Assembly (NCBI RefSeq): GCF_009730915.1
Contig: NC_052475.1
Coordinates: 31,185,016-31,249,015, forward strand
Reading direction: 5' to 3'
DNA from: Dioscorea cayenensis subsp. rotundata
Lineage: Eukaryota; Streptophyta; Magnoliopsida; Dioscoreales; Dioscoreaceae
Length of the DNA: 64,000 nt
A model generated the notes under the pieces. That model was given only the letters and a program-made list of their open reading frames with translations, did not search any database and had not been told where the DNA came from. Shown here one piece after another: positions 40,654 to 52,211 of the stretch. Within the stretch, counting starts at the first letter, position 1. The number at the start of each line of letters is the position of its first letter. The position numbers and the translations under genes were made by a program.

Positions 40654-42919
40654 ATGGATTTCAATGAGAAGGATAAATTTGTTATGGAAAAGAGTGGTGC
40701 TGGTACTAGTGCTGGTGGTGGTGGTGGTGGTGGTGGAGATCATTTGAGTTGTCAATCTTCTGGTATTCCATCAGATTGGCAAATACCTTTGCTTTCAATG
40801 GTGGAATCATTCAATCCTGGTATCTGGAACAATACAACCACAAGTTCACAGAACTTGGGGTGGACTTCTTCAGAGCCAATCCCTAAAGTGCCATTGTTCT
40901 TGCAGCCAGTGCCCACTGGCCTTCCCCCTAGCCTCTCCCACATCCCTGCTGATTCGGCATTCATTGAAAGAGCGGCGAGGTTTTCCTGCTTCAATGGTGG
41001 TGGTTTGAGCGGTGTGGTCAACCCCTTTGCTACTTCTGAGCCATTGAATCCTTTCTCCGGTGTGCCCCGTGGTGTTCCGACAGCTCCCGAGAGTGAGCTG
41101 AATCTTGCTGATGCTCCTCCTGGTGAGCATAGATCTCAGAGTGGTGGTAGTCCAATGAAAAAACATAGAGGTAAAGGGAGCTTGCAAATTGGTGCGTCGA
41201 GCAGTGAGCCCGGCGATACCGATAATACTAATGGAGCTAGTCAAGAAGAAACTTCTATTGGTGAGCCTTCTTCCAAAGGCATTCTTGGTGCTAAGAAGAG
41301 GAAAAGGATTATCAATCAGGTAGAATCTTGAAAGCATTCTTGCACATCATGTGTTTGCTTCTACTCTTTGATGTTTAACGAGTTAAAAGAATTCATTTTA
41401 GGATGTGGAATTGAATCAACAACAGCCTGCTGAAAATGCAAAGGATGATAGTGAAAGTAAGCAGATTACTGAGAGTCAGCCGACCGGAAAGGCTGCTGGA
41501 AAACAGGTGAAGGAAATCTCTGATACCCCTAAAGATGATTATATTCATGTTAGAGCGAGACGCGGTCAGGCGACCAATAGTCACAGTCTTGCTGAAAGAG
41601 TGAGGTTTCGACCCTTTTTATTTCTTTTGGTTTTCAGATTTGCATTCTTGTTGTAGTTGGTTGAGAATTGGAGCATTGTTATGCTTTCGACTTTGTAGGT
41701 GAGGAGAGAAAAGATAAGCCAGAGAATGAAGTTTCTTCAGGACCTTGTTCCTGGTTGTAGCAAAGTATGTTTGTTTCTCTTTCAGCACTGGTTTCTTTTT
41801 TTCTTTTCTGATTTACTAGTCCTTTCTTGTGTTCTTATGCTATGAGGTCAATATTGCAGGTTACCGGAAAGGCAGTCATGCTTGATGAAATCATCAACTA
41901 TGTTCAATCATTGCAGCGACAAGTCGAGGTATTCTTAGTGCTAATCTTTGAGAATTTGATTCTTGAATCATACAAAATTAAGTAGTGGTGTTTTCTTAAC
42001 ATTATTTTTTTTTGGCATTGATTCTTGTCCTTCTTTTCCAGTTTCTGTCTATGAAGCTTGCAACTGTAAATCCACGGCTGGAATTCAACATAGAAGGGCT
42101 ACTTGCTAAAGAGGTAAGTTTTTTTTTTTCTTTTAAAAAAAAAAAACTTCTGTTCCAGATTGTTCTTAATATGTTCTTTTGTTTCTTCATTAATGCGTAA
42201 TATGTTTTTCTAATTCATTTTGTTGCTTTGTTCATGATATAGCTCGTCCACTCACGAGGTTGTTCTTCATCCTCAATTGGTTTCTCATCAGATATAATGC
42301 ATCCTCAGTTACATTCATCTCAACAAGGTCTGGTTCATCCTGGGATTTGTAGCATGGTAAACCCTCCAGATGCACTTAGAAGAGCAGTAAATCCTCAATT
42401 TGCTCCGTTGAACGGATTCAAAGAGCCGACATCTCAGGTAATTTCTATATGATTGAACATGTTTCCACGAATTCATTGAATGACAAATATCCATGTCCTT
42501 GAAATGCAAGATGTAGGTTTGTCTGCAGGAATGTATTAGTGATTTTAAAATGTCAAAAGTGTGAAGACAAGATAGTTTCACAACATGAAATTTTCATCTT
42601 TGAATTTGCTTAAACACTTGAATGTCTTTGCCTTCCAAACAAAACTGAAAAATTCAATGTTTATGTTATCCCTTCTGCACTTAAATGATTTCTACTTTTT
42701 CCTCTATCTTCTTCCTTGATTTGATTCTATGCCATTTCATTTCTTTAAGGTTTCAGTTTGAAAAGAACGATTTTTTTTTTTTTCTGTCGAACATTTCTGC
42801 AGATGCCCAATGCTTGGGACGATGAGCATCATAACATGGCACAGATGCCCTTCAGTACTAATCCTTCTCTCAGCACCCAAGAAATGAATGCTAAACCTCA
42901 CGACGGCTTCTCCATGTAG
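40654..42919 (+). CDS. bHLH transcription factor, subgroup XII (CIB / bHLH49-like)
   Basis: Seven exons, 40654-41319, 41402-41599, 41699-41764, 41860-41928, 42042-42113, 42243-42437 and 42803-42919 (TAG), encode 460 residues with every junction in phase. The first in-frame ATG (MDFNEKDK) is at 40654. The N-terminal block [14 protein letters not shown] is a signature of the bHLH49/62/74/78 and CIB group. The basic region ([26 protein letters not shown], spanning the exon 2-3 junction) has His283, Glu287 and Arg291, the residues that read E-box and G-box DNA. The helix-loop-helix follows, with [16 protein letters not shown] and [21 protein letters not shown] Gly run lies near residue 25, and GAKKRKR is a likely nuclear signal. 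Relatives act in cell elongation, brassinosteroid and flowering control, and some bind CRY2; which role applies here is unknown. Confidence 0.95.
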
Positions 42920-44948
42920 ACCTTTTACATTCGAGCCAAATTCCCGACATTGCAATGCCTTGCACAAAGTCTGAGCTTTGACAGTACCTTCCCGCGCCTC
43001 ATCTCCATGTTACAAAATTAAGATGCACAAGCTCGGACACTCTATAATCTGGTGACTAAAAGATGTATAATTGAATGGATTGCAGTCAACTCGTTGAAGA
43101 TCTTCGTATTCTACCGATACATATGAACTTATCAACCATGGCTTCTTGTTGTACAGCAAGTGTGCATGCATGGTTTCGCCACCCGGGCCTAGGTACATAT
43201 ATATTGTATAATTCCCATTATTTCATGGTAACGTAGCATACTAGAGAGATCTCAACCTGAAGTGAAAATCAATAAAGCCGAAATCCAATGCTCTGTTGAA
43301 ACAAGCAAGTTCTAGATCATGCCAGTGTTTCAAGTTCTTTTTGTCTCTCTACTTGTGCTACAAAACTGTTTTGAACTGCTGATTATACTATGATCTGTTA
43401 TATATATTTTTATGTCGCATTGCATTGCATTGCATAGTCTGGTTATCGGTGTCGATGGACCACGGATGACGGTGGACCATCGGAGATCCGGCAAAGATCT
43501 GGTATTTGCTGGCAATGGACCACACTATATCCTCAAAAATACATAGGGAGGATTGGTTTATGCAAGCCTGGAACTTTGAATTAAGTATGACCACTTGAAG
43601 GTGTGTTCTTAAAGTGTGGTTCTTTTATGATTATGTATTTCTAAATGGATGGACCACTGACAGTGGAACTGCAGAGGTAGAGAGGACTTCTAACTGTTCC
43701 TATGATTTCTTTCTTCTTGGTTGGGGACTACTAGTTTCTAGCTTTCTTTTATCTTAGCTGTCAAAAAATTCATAGTACTCACAAGTGTCACTCAAGTTGC
43801 ATAACTACCTCACCATGTCACTTAGTATATAAAACAATGTTTGAAATTATTCCTCTTCAGAGAAAAACCGAACCGATAATTTATAATAGTCTCATATTGA
43901 TTAATTAAACTTATTTAACAAGATATCGAAGAAGCCGGAAAAATAAGAAGCTATAATGTGATGGCCCCATTTAACCAATAAAGCTGTTGTTAAATAAGAG
44001 ATGGATATCTGACAAGGCAAAAGTATGCATCAGATGTGCAATACCCTAAATTATGAATGTCTCAATAAGGACATGCCATTATGTGAGTCTTAACTGTCTT
44101 TCATGTATTATTTCCCTGCTCATCATTTGCTTGTTTGCCAATCAACATCAATTTCCCTTCCAAGACTCTATTTTTTCGGGTTTTATCGGATACTTACTCA
44201 TAATGTAGACAGATAAACAACTTTCTTTGTGTAGTCATGTTGCAGAAAAAAAATATCAAAGATTTCAATTATAATCTCTTAGAACAATATATCGATTTCA
44301 CTCTACAAAGCTCAATACAATGACAAACAGCATTGAAGAAAATGTTGAAATTCTGAAATTGCTTATCAATAAAATGCATAGATTTAGTGGCCACATATAA
44401 TACATACTGAACAAGACATCCTAAATGTAAGAACTTGTAAACTATCATGTCGAACTGGAGCTTTCTGTGATTGTTTCTTCTTGATTGGGAAATGGATCCT
44501 GCAAGATGCATTCAAAGAGTTACCATTTGTTAAACTTCGAATAACACGAAAATCCAGTGAACAGAGAGCAATACCGTATTTTTTTCACTCCTTACAAATA
44601 TACAAGACAGTCGACGCATCAGGCATAGAAAATTATAATATAGAAATGCTTCATAAGACGATGCAAATGAATTAAACTTAGTTTCTGCTATTCAGAATAA
44701 TTTAAATGATGTCCAATCTGATACATAAAGATGAAAATTTTCTGATGTTTTAATTTGGAAACATAAAAAAGGGTAGTGAGTTTGAAATTTCACACATACT
44801 GTTCTTTTCTGCAATTTTATGAATGTAATGCCAAAGAAATTGCAAATTATCAAATTTGCTTGTTGGTGGGTATTCATTACTTATACTATAAATTAAATTT
44901 AGTTCCTGCATTATAGAAGCATGAAATGCGAACCAAGTTCAGGACTGA
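42920..44948. other. bHLH 3' flank and convergent intergenic region
   Basis: It contains the probable 3' UTRs of the bHLH gene and the PRXL2-like gene, which face each other. A TTGCA-type pentamer run occurs at about 43417-43435. No gene was found. Confidence 0.75.
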
Positions 44949-46386
44949 CTAATTTTTACTGCTATGGTACGGAGACAATACCGATAATTGACGGCAAACT
45001 TCTACAACTTCTGCAACAGGTGCCCAATCACCAAAGTTCCTTTCAATGAACTGATAAACAATGCCTCTTCTTCCATTTCCAACTATGAAAACACCTCCCT
45101 TGATTTCACCTTCTCCTCTGAAATTATAGTCTAGTCCAGTATCAGCGGCGCGCTTGAAATTAGCAATTGACCGAGGATTGAAAAGGAAACCGGACACAAA
45201 CTTATCTTTCAGCAACTTTCCTCCTCCAAGAGCTTTGAAAAAATCCAACTTCAGATCAAGAACAACAAGACCACCCCAATACCGAGGCCAGAAATCCTTA
45301 ACCTGAAGGGAAAAAAAAAAAAGTATTCAATCGATGAAACAAAGCAACAACATAACAAGAACCATAACTAGTAAATCACCTCAGATTCTATCTGTTCATG
45401 CAAAACAGCAATAAGCTGAACTCCCATTGCATCAAATATCGGTTTTCTGACATACAATTGATGTGCCTCAGCTCTACACATAATACATCTGCAACAAAAC
45501 ATTCACAGTGCAAACTAAACAAAATAGACACTTGCACAATTAATGCACAAACAATGATAAGTGTAGATTACCCTGGACGTCGAACACAAAAAAGAACAGC
45601 AGGTTTCTCAGTCCATAACATCGAAGCTTTCATCGGCGGAGCCTTCTTCTTCACCAAATTCTCTACACCGGCTTTATATTCTGGCGTGAGCTTCTGAATA
45701 GAAATGTTCTCTATAGATGAATATGGAGCCACATCATCTACTACTTCTGGAGGTTGTATGCAACCACAGAGCCTAGGCTCTGCTGGACCGGCCGCAACCA
45801 TACCTTTGAAAACATATCCTTCCCTGATCTTAGATTCAAACACTGATTGATCAAGAGATATTTCATCTTTTGATATACTTCTAAACATTTGCATTGTCCT
45901 CGGAGTTACAGACCGGCTATAGTTCCTTTGTCTTGCAGGAAGTGTATAATTGGGAGGCATTAAGATCCTGCTAGTCCTTGTTCGATCAATGAATCGCGCA
46001 ACATGGCCTCTTTTCATACTGAATTGTGAAGAAAGAACAATAGTACTCAATCCGAGAAGCTCAGTTAAAGATTTGTTTGAAGCTTCAAGCTTTTCTGCAT
46101 GCTCCATTAGTGCGCGATCATGCAAGTATATTCTTAGCTCCAAAGCATTCTTCAAATGAATTATCAGACAACATTAGTTTTAAGATTCAATGCTTGTAAT
46201 TTGCAAACAAAGTAGAGTCTTAAGTGATAAAACCTTTTGCTGTTGATTGAATTTGATGAGCTCCATGTCTTCAGAATTCATCATTTTGATCGTCGGAACA
46301 TCATCCCATCCTGCTTCTATGAGCTTGTGCATCAAATCTTTGAGTACACCTTCTCCTAGAAACTCCTCCAAAGCAAATGATGCCAT
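44949..46386 (-). CDS. PRXL2 (FAM213/AAED1)-like thioredoxin-fold protein with plant N-terminal extension
   Basis: Four exons, 46386-46234, 46149-45572, 45488-45380 and 45302-44949, encode 397 residues in phase. The C-terminal 160 residues are the peroxiredoxin-like 2 domain. They have a CxxC (GCIMCRAEAHQL, Cys245 and Cys248), then GVQLIAVLHEQIESEVKDFW, FKALGGGKLLKDKFVSGFLF and GGVFIVGNGRRGIVYQFIER. The family is linked to redox and antioxidant activity. The N-terminal 110 residues (EEFLGEGVLKDLMHKLIEAG, GWDDVPTIKMMNSEDMELI, then FSMKRGHVARFIDRT) look like one or two SAM-type helical domains; this is my inference from the pattern. No transit peptide is evident, so the protein is probably cytosolic or nuclear. 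The start codon is the first in frame. Confidence 0.92.
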
Positions 46387-49050
46387 AATTTGAAACAGAT
46401 ACTGAAAAGTTTAGAGATGTTCATCAAGAATTAATAATACTCTAACTTTCCAATGAATTAATTTGTTTATTATTAACATGATTAATAAACAGATGATTGA
46501 AAGATTCAACTTTTAACAGTTAAGATGAAGCTGACTGTTGGCAGGCCTTAATTAAAAAATAAAGATCAACTAGAAAAAACAAACAAACAATCACAATGAA
46601 AGCATCGATGGAGGAGCACAAAAAGACAATAAAAACTATGAAACTGGATTCAAGCTTGCATCTCTATTAAACAATAAAATTAATTAAAAGAAACAAACAA
46701 ATGAAACTCTCACCTTTGAACTATGAACTGATTTCCAAAAAACAAACAAGATATGGAGACAAACGTGGGGAGTTGAAAGGCAACAGATTGCCACACAGTT
46801 TCAGGCTGTCAACCTGAAAACAAACCAACTCTGTTCATTGTTGCTGAAAATTTATAAGATAATGAAAATTCAATGAATAATCAGGCCTTAAAAAACAGTA
46901 AGGCTTTTAGAGTAGTTGAATCTGATGACTAAAATAATAAGCATTTAATTGATGAACACTTACTGAAAGTGATTTGGAAGTTGTTTATCATTTCCCTGAA
47001 TTAATGTAAGAAGGCGGCTATACTCTATTAATATATATATATTGGAGCAGTTGGAGTTGATTGAGCTCATTTGGAATTGGTAAAACTTTTTAATGGTTGA
47101 ATTCTATTATTGTTGTAATATAATAACTATAGAGTTTCTGTTTGTAAAAGCACGTCTCATATATATATATATATATATAGAAAAAAATGGATAAACAATG
47201 TTTTATTAATGAAAGAGTAAAAAAAAACTGGGAGGATTACAACATGATGAATGAAAGGGAGGAAAACATCTCATATTTTTATGTTTTTTTTTTTAAATTT
47301 ATGTTCTTCTATTGATGTAATATTCTCTTTACAAATTTGAAAAAAAAAAAAAATTCAAAAATGGTCATCATAATTAAATAAAAAAAAACCACAGTATCTT
47401 CACATAAACCAAATTATATATATATAACTCTGTAAAACTATTTCAAACTAAATTAAAATAAACTATTTGCACAAAAATATTATTGAACAAAACTAACAAT
47501 TATTTTACCTCTGGCCGACATATGTTTTTCTTGGTAAAACTTGGTGTTCAAATAATGAAAATGAGATAGATCTACATAGACAAAGTTCTACACTTGATTA
47601 TATTATATGTGTGTATATATATATCACTATAAATCTAAATTCCAAACTCTAATTTAAAGAATAAATGTCTTTTATAACTATTTTTTAGTCAATTGTTACA
47701 ATAAAATTAGTAAATTAAATACATAAAAACTTTGTTGCATGTCACCTTGCAATGTTCTAGTGGCCAGGCATGTTTTTTCCTGTACTAATATTAAGTGTGC
47801 CAATAAATACTTTTAGATTTGTAGGGTCAAATAGCAGTAACACTGTTCCAACATTGGATTGTGTGAGATCTACCAAGTCTAGCATTTATTTATTTATTTA
47901 TGTACAAATATAAAGTGAGTAAAAATGAGAGAGAAGTTAGAGAAATGAAATTGAAATTGATAGGAGTAGAAATTTTTAATACTTATTCTATAAATTTAAG
48001 ATTACAGAAAACTTACAAAAGATGTTAAAAATAGAAGGTAAATTGGGTAAAATATAGAGTCTATAGGGTTTTATTTGGTCATAAAAGTTCTTGAATTGAA
48101 AAATAAGTTTTGTAAAACCGTTATTAGAGCAAATATGGTGTATAAATTAGAATATTAGGTGGTTAAAAAATAATATACTAAAAAAATAGGAACTGTTAAA
48201 TGAGAATGTTGAGATGAATATCATGCGTCGCTTGAAAGAATTAATTAAAAAATAGGTTTATTAAAAAAAATATATGAGTGAGAAGAGAAAATTCATTAAG
48301 ATAATATAAACATATTCTTAGATTACTTATAAATGCTCGTAGCTCTTCATTTAAAGAGTCGTAGAAGAGGAAGAACTAAGTTAAAAAATGTGTTAGACAC
48401 TTTATGCAATAATATATCTAAACTTAATTCATCTGTTTTTTTTACCATTGTAAAATATTACAGGAAAGAAAAATTTATAAAATTTCAACAACCTCTTGAT
48501 CTATGAGTTTATTGGTACTGAATCTCTTGCACGAGTATGGTATTATTGTCCTGACTATAAAGGCAGATTCAAACCTCATTTTACATAGAATAATAGAGCA
48601 GGTGTTGAAATAATAACTCTATGCTTATACACACCCTTACTCCATCCGGTCCTTGACATAGTTTTCTCACATTTCATATAAAAGAAAATCATAAAAGCTT
48701 ACCCAATTAGTCGTGACTCATGGTTTGTTGTTGTTGTTTTTTTTTTTGGTAAATATAAATCCACTAATTAATTAGAAAAAGGTTAATTTCTGATTTTAAA
48801 TAATGATAGAATTGTTTAAATTTTTTTTTTTCATGATGGAAATATATAGGAGATCTTTTATCAATTATATTATCTATTTTTGTATTTTATAAAATGAAAC
48901 ATATGCTGGTGGTATTATAAAAAACTAAAAAATTTCATCTAATATTATTAACTCGATTATTATTTTAATTAATTATGATTTTATGGGGTTATAATTTTCA
49001 TTAGTAATGAAATATTGCCATTACTTTAATTTCAAAAGTTTATAATAAGG
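46387..49050. other. divergent intergenic region between the PRXL2-like gene and BLOS2
   Basis: The part up to about 47000 is the probable promoter and leader of the PRXL2-like gene. The rest is AT-rich with AT runs (47161-47179 and others) and a decayed LINE fragment at about 48080-48440. No intact gene was found. Confidence 0.75.
48080..48440 (+). mobile_element. decayed LINE reverse transcriptase fragment
   Basis: From about 48090 one frame reads LELKNKFCKTVIRANMVYKL then EY*VVKK*YTKKIGTVK. This aligns by eye with the plant LINE segment LKGKFYKTVVRPALLYGxEC followed by WxVKxxHxxKMxVAE. A shift later comes MRMLR*I (consensus MRMLRWM), and at about 48360 RRRGRTKLKNVLDTL (consensus RGRPKLTWxEVxRKDL). 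Trp codons have become TAG and TGA, and several frameshifts are present, so it is long dead. The boundaries are approximate. Confidence 0.6.
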
Positions 49051-49067
49051 TATAAAAAAAACCCTAA
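49051..49067 (+). promoter_or_regulatory. TATA-like element and telo-box of BLOS2
   Basis: TATAAAAAAA at 49051 runs into AAACCCTAA (49059-49067), a telo-box commonly found near starts of plant housekeeping genes. The coding start at 49117 is about 50 bases downstream, so the leader would be short. Confidence 0.5.
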
Positions 49068-49116
49068 TTTTGAATTTGGAGAAGATCCAGCGATTCCAGC
49101 ACGAAAGGTGGCATCC

Positions 49117-50862
49117 ATGGCGGAGGCCGAGCGCGACGAGCTCGCGGAGTCGCTGGCGCAACTCTTCACCAGCGTCTCCACCATGGTAAAGGGCGAGCTC
49201 GAGGTTCTTCACTTCCCCCTCTCCTCTCTTACTAATTCGCTGCTTTTATTGCTGCTTATGCTTTGAATCTCGCTTTAAAGTTCCAATCTTTTGGTGGAAT
49301 GATTCTACACAACTTGCATTTTTAGTTTTTATTTTTGTTGTTTTGGGGCCTGAATTGTATGCGTTTTGTTTGTATTTGGTTTGAATTTCTTGTATTTGAT
49401 GCTAGGGTTTTTGGAGGATGTGAAACGGGTTGGAGATGTGGGATGTCTATAAAATGTCAATCTTTTGATGAAATTAAGTTTTAAGGTCCATATAGATATA
49501 TATTTATTAGGGTTAGTTCTTCTTGACCTTCTGGTCGTTGATTTTACGGTTCAAGACTGTGAAATGATTTGATGTGGAGTTCATTTGCAGATACATATAT
49601 ACAAAAAAAGATCCAAAAAGAAGTAGAAATTCATTGTTTTGGTTTGTGGAAAATGCGTGATTGGTTGAGAAGAGCTCATGATATGTGCTCAGCCTGAAGT
49701 GTTGGACATTGGAAATTTCTAGGGTTTGTGGATCTCTCTACCAGAAAAATTTCTAGAGTGGTGGTTTCTTTCCTTCTTTATAAACTTTGAATACTGTTAT
49801 TAGGATTGATCTCCTCTGAACATCAGGCTGCAGTAATTTATAGAACTTGGTATAGATGTTTAATCCATGCTTGTCATTTTTGTTTTTTATACTATACAAG
49901 GGTTTACACTGCTGTTTCATAAGAAATTTTAATGTAGGTGAGATGTTGAAAGGAAACCTTGGTTTCATCTTAGGAAATAAACATTGAAACACCATTCATT
50001 GGGAATGAATTGGATGGTTTAAAGTTATGTACTATGAATGGGAAATGGTACAAGGTATGGATTTGTTTTGTATATTGTAGTCAACGATAAAGATAATAAT
50101 TGCTGCACTATTCAACTCTAGAGGGCCATTTTCTTTCTGTTGTTGCACTAGCCAACTCTATACTGTGCCATTTCTCTTTTTGTTGAGTTGGTGATCATGG
50201 ATACTAATTTTGGTAAAGTGGTTTGAAACTGTCATCCATAAACTCGTCAAGTTTGTGTTTCAAAAATGTGGCAAAGTATGACTTAGAATATTTTTGTCCA
50301 CATGTTTCAAAAATAGTTTCTGCAGAAAATTGTTATTGTTCATCAGTTTTCTAAGTTCGTAGTGTTAGATGGACATTTTGTAGTCATAACTAAGAGATAC
50401 TTCTCTTCAAGTTAATTATCTCCTTTATTTGAAACTATACTGATTAATAATAATAATAACAATCATATTGCCTAAAAACATCCATATACTCTCTTGATTA
50501 TCTTTGCCCTGTGTCTTGAGTGCTTTACCATTTATTGGTTACTTGAAAGTCTTGCGATTTATTGAATCGAAAATGGGATGCTCCTGATTCAGGGAACAAA
50601 TAATCAGCTAAAGCTTTTGGAGAAGATGAACCATAGAGTGACAGAAGAGTACAAAAGCTTCGGCGATGTTGCTTCTGGGTTGAGTGTCTTCGTGGAGCAG
50701 CTGAGTGCGAAAAACCGCAGTTTTGATGAGTATCTTCAGCAGATCGATACAATAGAGCAGCAAGTCACAGAATTTGAAGCTGTCATTTCGATGCTCGATA
50801 AATATGTGCTTTTACTAGAAAATAAAGTTCAATCAGCATATAGGAACACAACTGGTCAATAA
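49117..50862 (+). CDS. BLOS2: Biogenesis of lysosome-related organelles complex 1 subunit 2 (BLOS2)
   Basis: Two exons, 49117-49203 and 50593-50862 (TAA), encode 118 residues. The 1389-bp intron is GT-AG and in phase. Blocks typical of plant BLOS2 are LAESLAQLFTSVSTMVKGEL, LLEKMNHRVTEEYKSFGDV, FDEYLQQIDTIEQQVTEFEA and VISMLDKYVLLLENKVQSAY. The protein is almost entirely alpha-helical and coiled-coil, as expected for a BLOC-1 subunit. In plants BLOS proteins act on endosomes with BLOS1 and sorting nexin in vacuolar degradative transport. The first exon is GC-rich, in contrast with the intron and flanks. The ATG at 49117 is the first in frame after the TATA and telo-box region. Confidence 0.94.
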
Positions 50863-52167
50863 TTTTTCCTATTTTCCCTCGGATTATTTTCACATTCTTG
50901 TGACTGCTCCATGTTTCAGAGTATGGAACAGAATGAAACTAGATATTGATTGAATCATGATGTAATTAATTTTCTCTAGCTTGGACTGACTATGTGTTAA
51001 TTGATTACTTGACCAGGGTTATTTGAATAATTTTAATGCATTTTACTTAATTAAAGTTTGACCCTCCAAAAATTTGTTATTATGTATGTAGGTCTGTTGC
51101 CAAAGTTATCTAAAGAAAGGGCTTTTCATTTTAACCCAAGTGATAGGCGGCATGTATTGTTTCATTACAGAATTTTCTAATTTTCTAGAATAGATATGTA
51201 TGATGGTGCATCAATTATAATAGTTTATTGATCATCTAAGTATTATTAACTCGATCTAAAGTTATACAGGGTGATGAAAATTTTGCCTACGTCTAAAATT
51301 TTTTGAAGAATCAAATCAAACTAATAATTTTTTTTTTGTCAGTTAAGTGGAATATAACATCCTCCAATATTATAAAATCATATAAATACAAAATCATATA
51401 TATACAAATATAACATGATTATATAAAAAATATATAAATAAATAAATTCTAAGTCATATATTAAATAAAAAATTAGCGTGAAGACATTTCTAAGTATTAA
51501 GCAAACTTATATATATATATATATTTTTAAAAAAATTAGTTATTTCAAAAATAGTTGAGATTTAAAATTAATAAAATAATTAAAAAGATTTTTTTTTCAT
51601 AACAACATGTTTAAGACAACAAATTAATTTGATATTAAAATTTAAAAAAAAAGCATTATCTTGTAAGAATTTGTTTTTCAATAACAAATTTGAAAATTAA
51701 CTAAATAAGGGTTGGTTTGTTTTTTTTTTTTTTTAATTCAAAACTTATATTAACTAGGATCGTTGATCTTTTTGATTCATATTAATTTCAACCAATTCAA
51801 CGATTCATTGAATCGTACAATTCTAACTAGGCGGGATACAAAATACTGAAAAAAGGTATTGTTACGGTATTGTAAACATACTACAATAGTATTCTTAACA
51901 CTGTGCTTTTACAAATTCATTGCAGGTGACTACCACTGGCCTAACTAGTGATGGTCTCAGTAAAATAAAATTACAATATTTGGGGACAAATAAAAACCTC
52001 CTTATTTTACAGATATTTTGATAATTATGTATTTTCATGGGGTTATACATGGAATTTATCATTAATTCTTCGCATTTTCCGAAGATTCAAGGACTTTTTT
52101 GTAAATTCATCAGCATCGTCATAGGTCGCAACTGTGAATCCTTTCATTCGTTCACCGCGGCCGCAGC

Positions 52168-52169
<2 letters not shown>
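50863..52169. other. intergenic region between BLOS2 and the S15a gene
   Basis: The BLOS2 3' UTR is followed by AT-rich sequence with short AT runs near 51510. From about 52060 the sequence becomes richer in GC and leads into the S15a leader. No gene or clear transposon was seen. Confidence 0.75.

Positions 52170-52204
<35 letters not shown>
52170..52204. repeat. (GA)n microsatellite in the S15a leader
   Basis: About 17 GA units immediately before the ATG at 52211, almost certainly within the 5' UTR. Confidence 0.95.

Positions 52205-52210
<6 letters not shown>

Positions 52211-52211
<1 letters not shown>

Noticed and set aside
43417-43435. TTGCA pentamer run as a possible regulatory array
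   Set aside because: It has only three to four units and is best seen as a short microsatellite.
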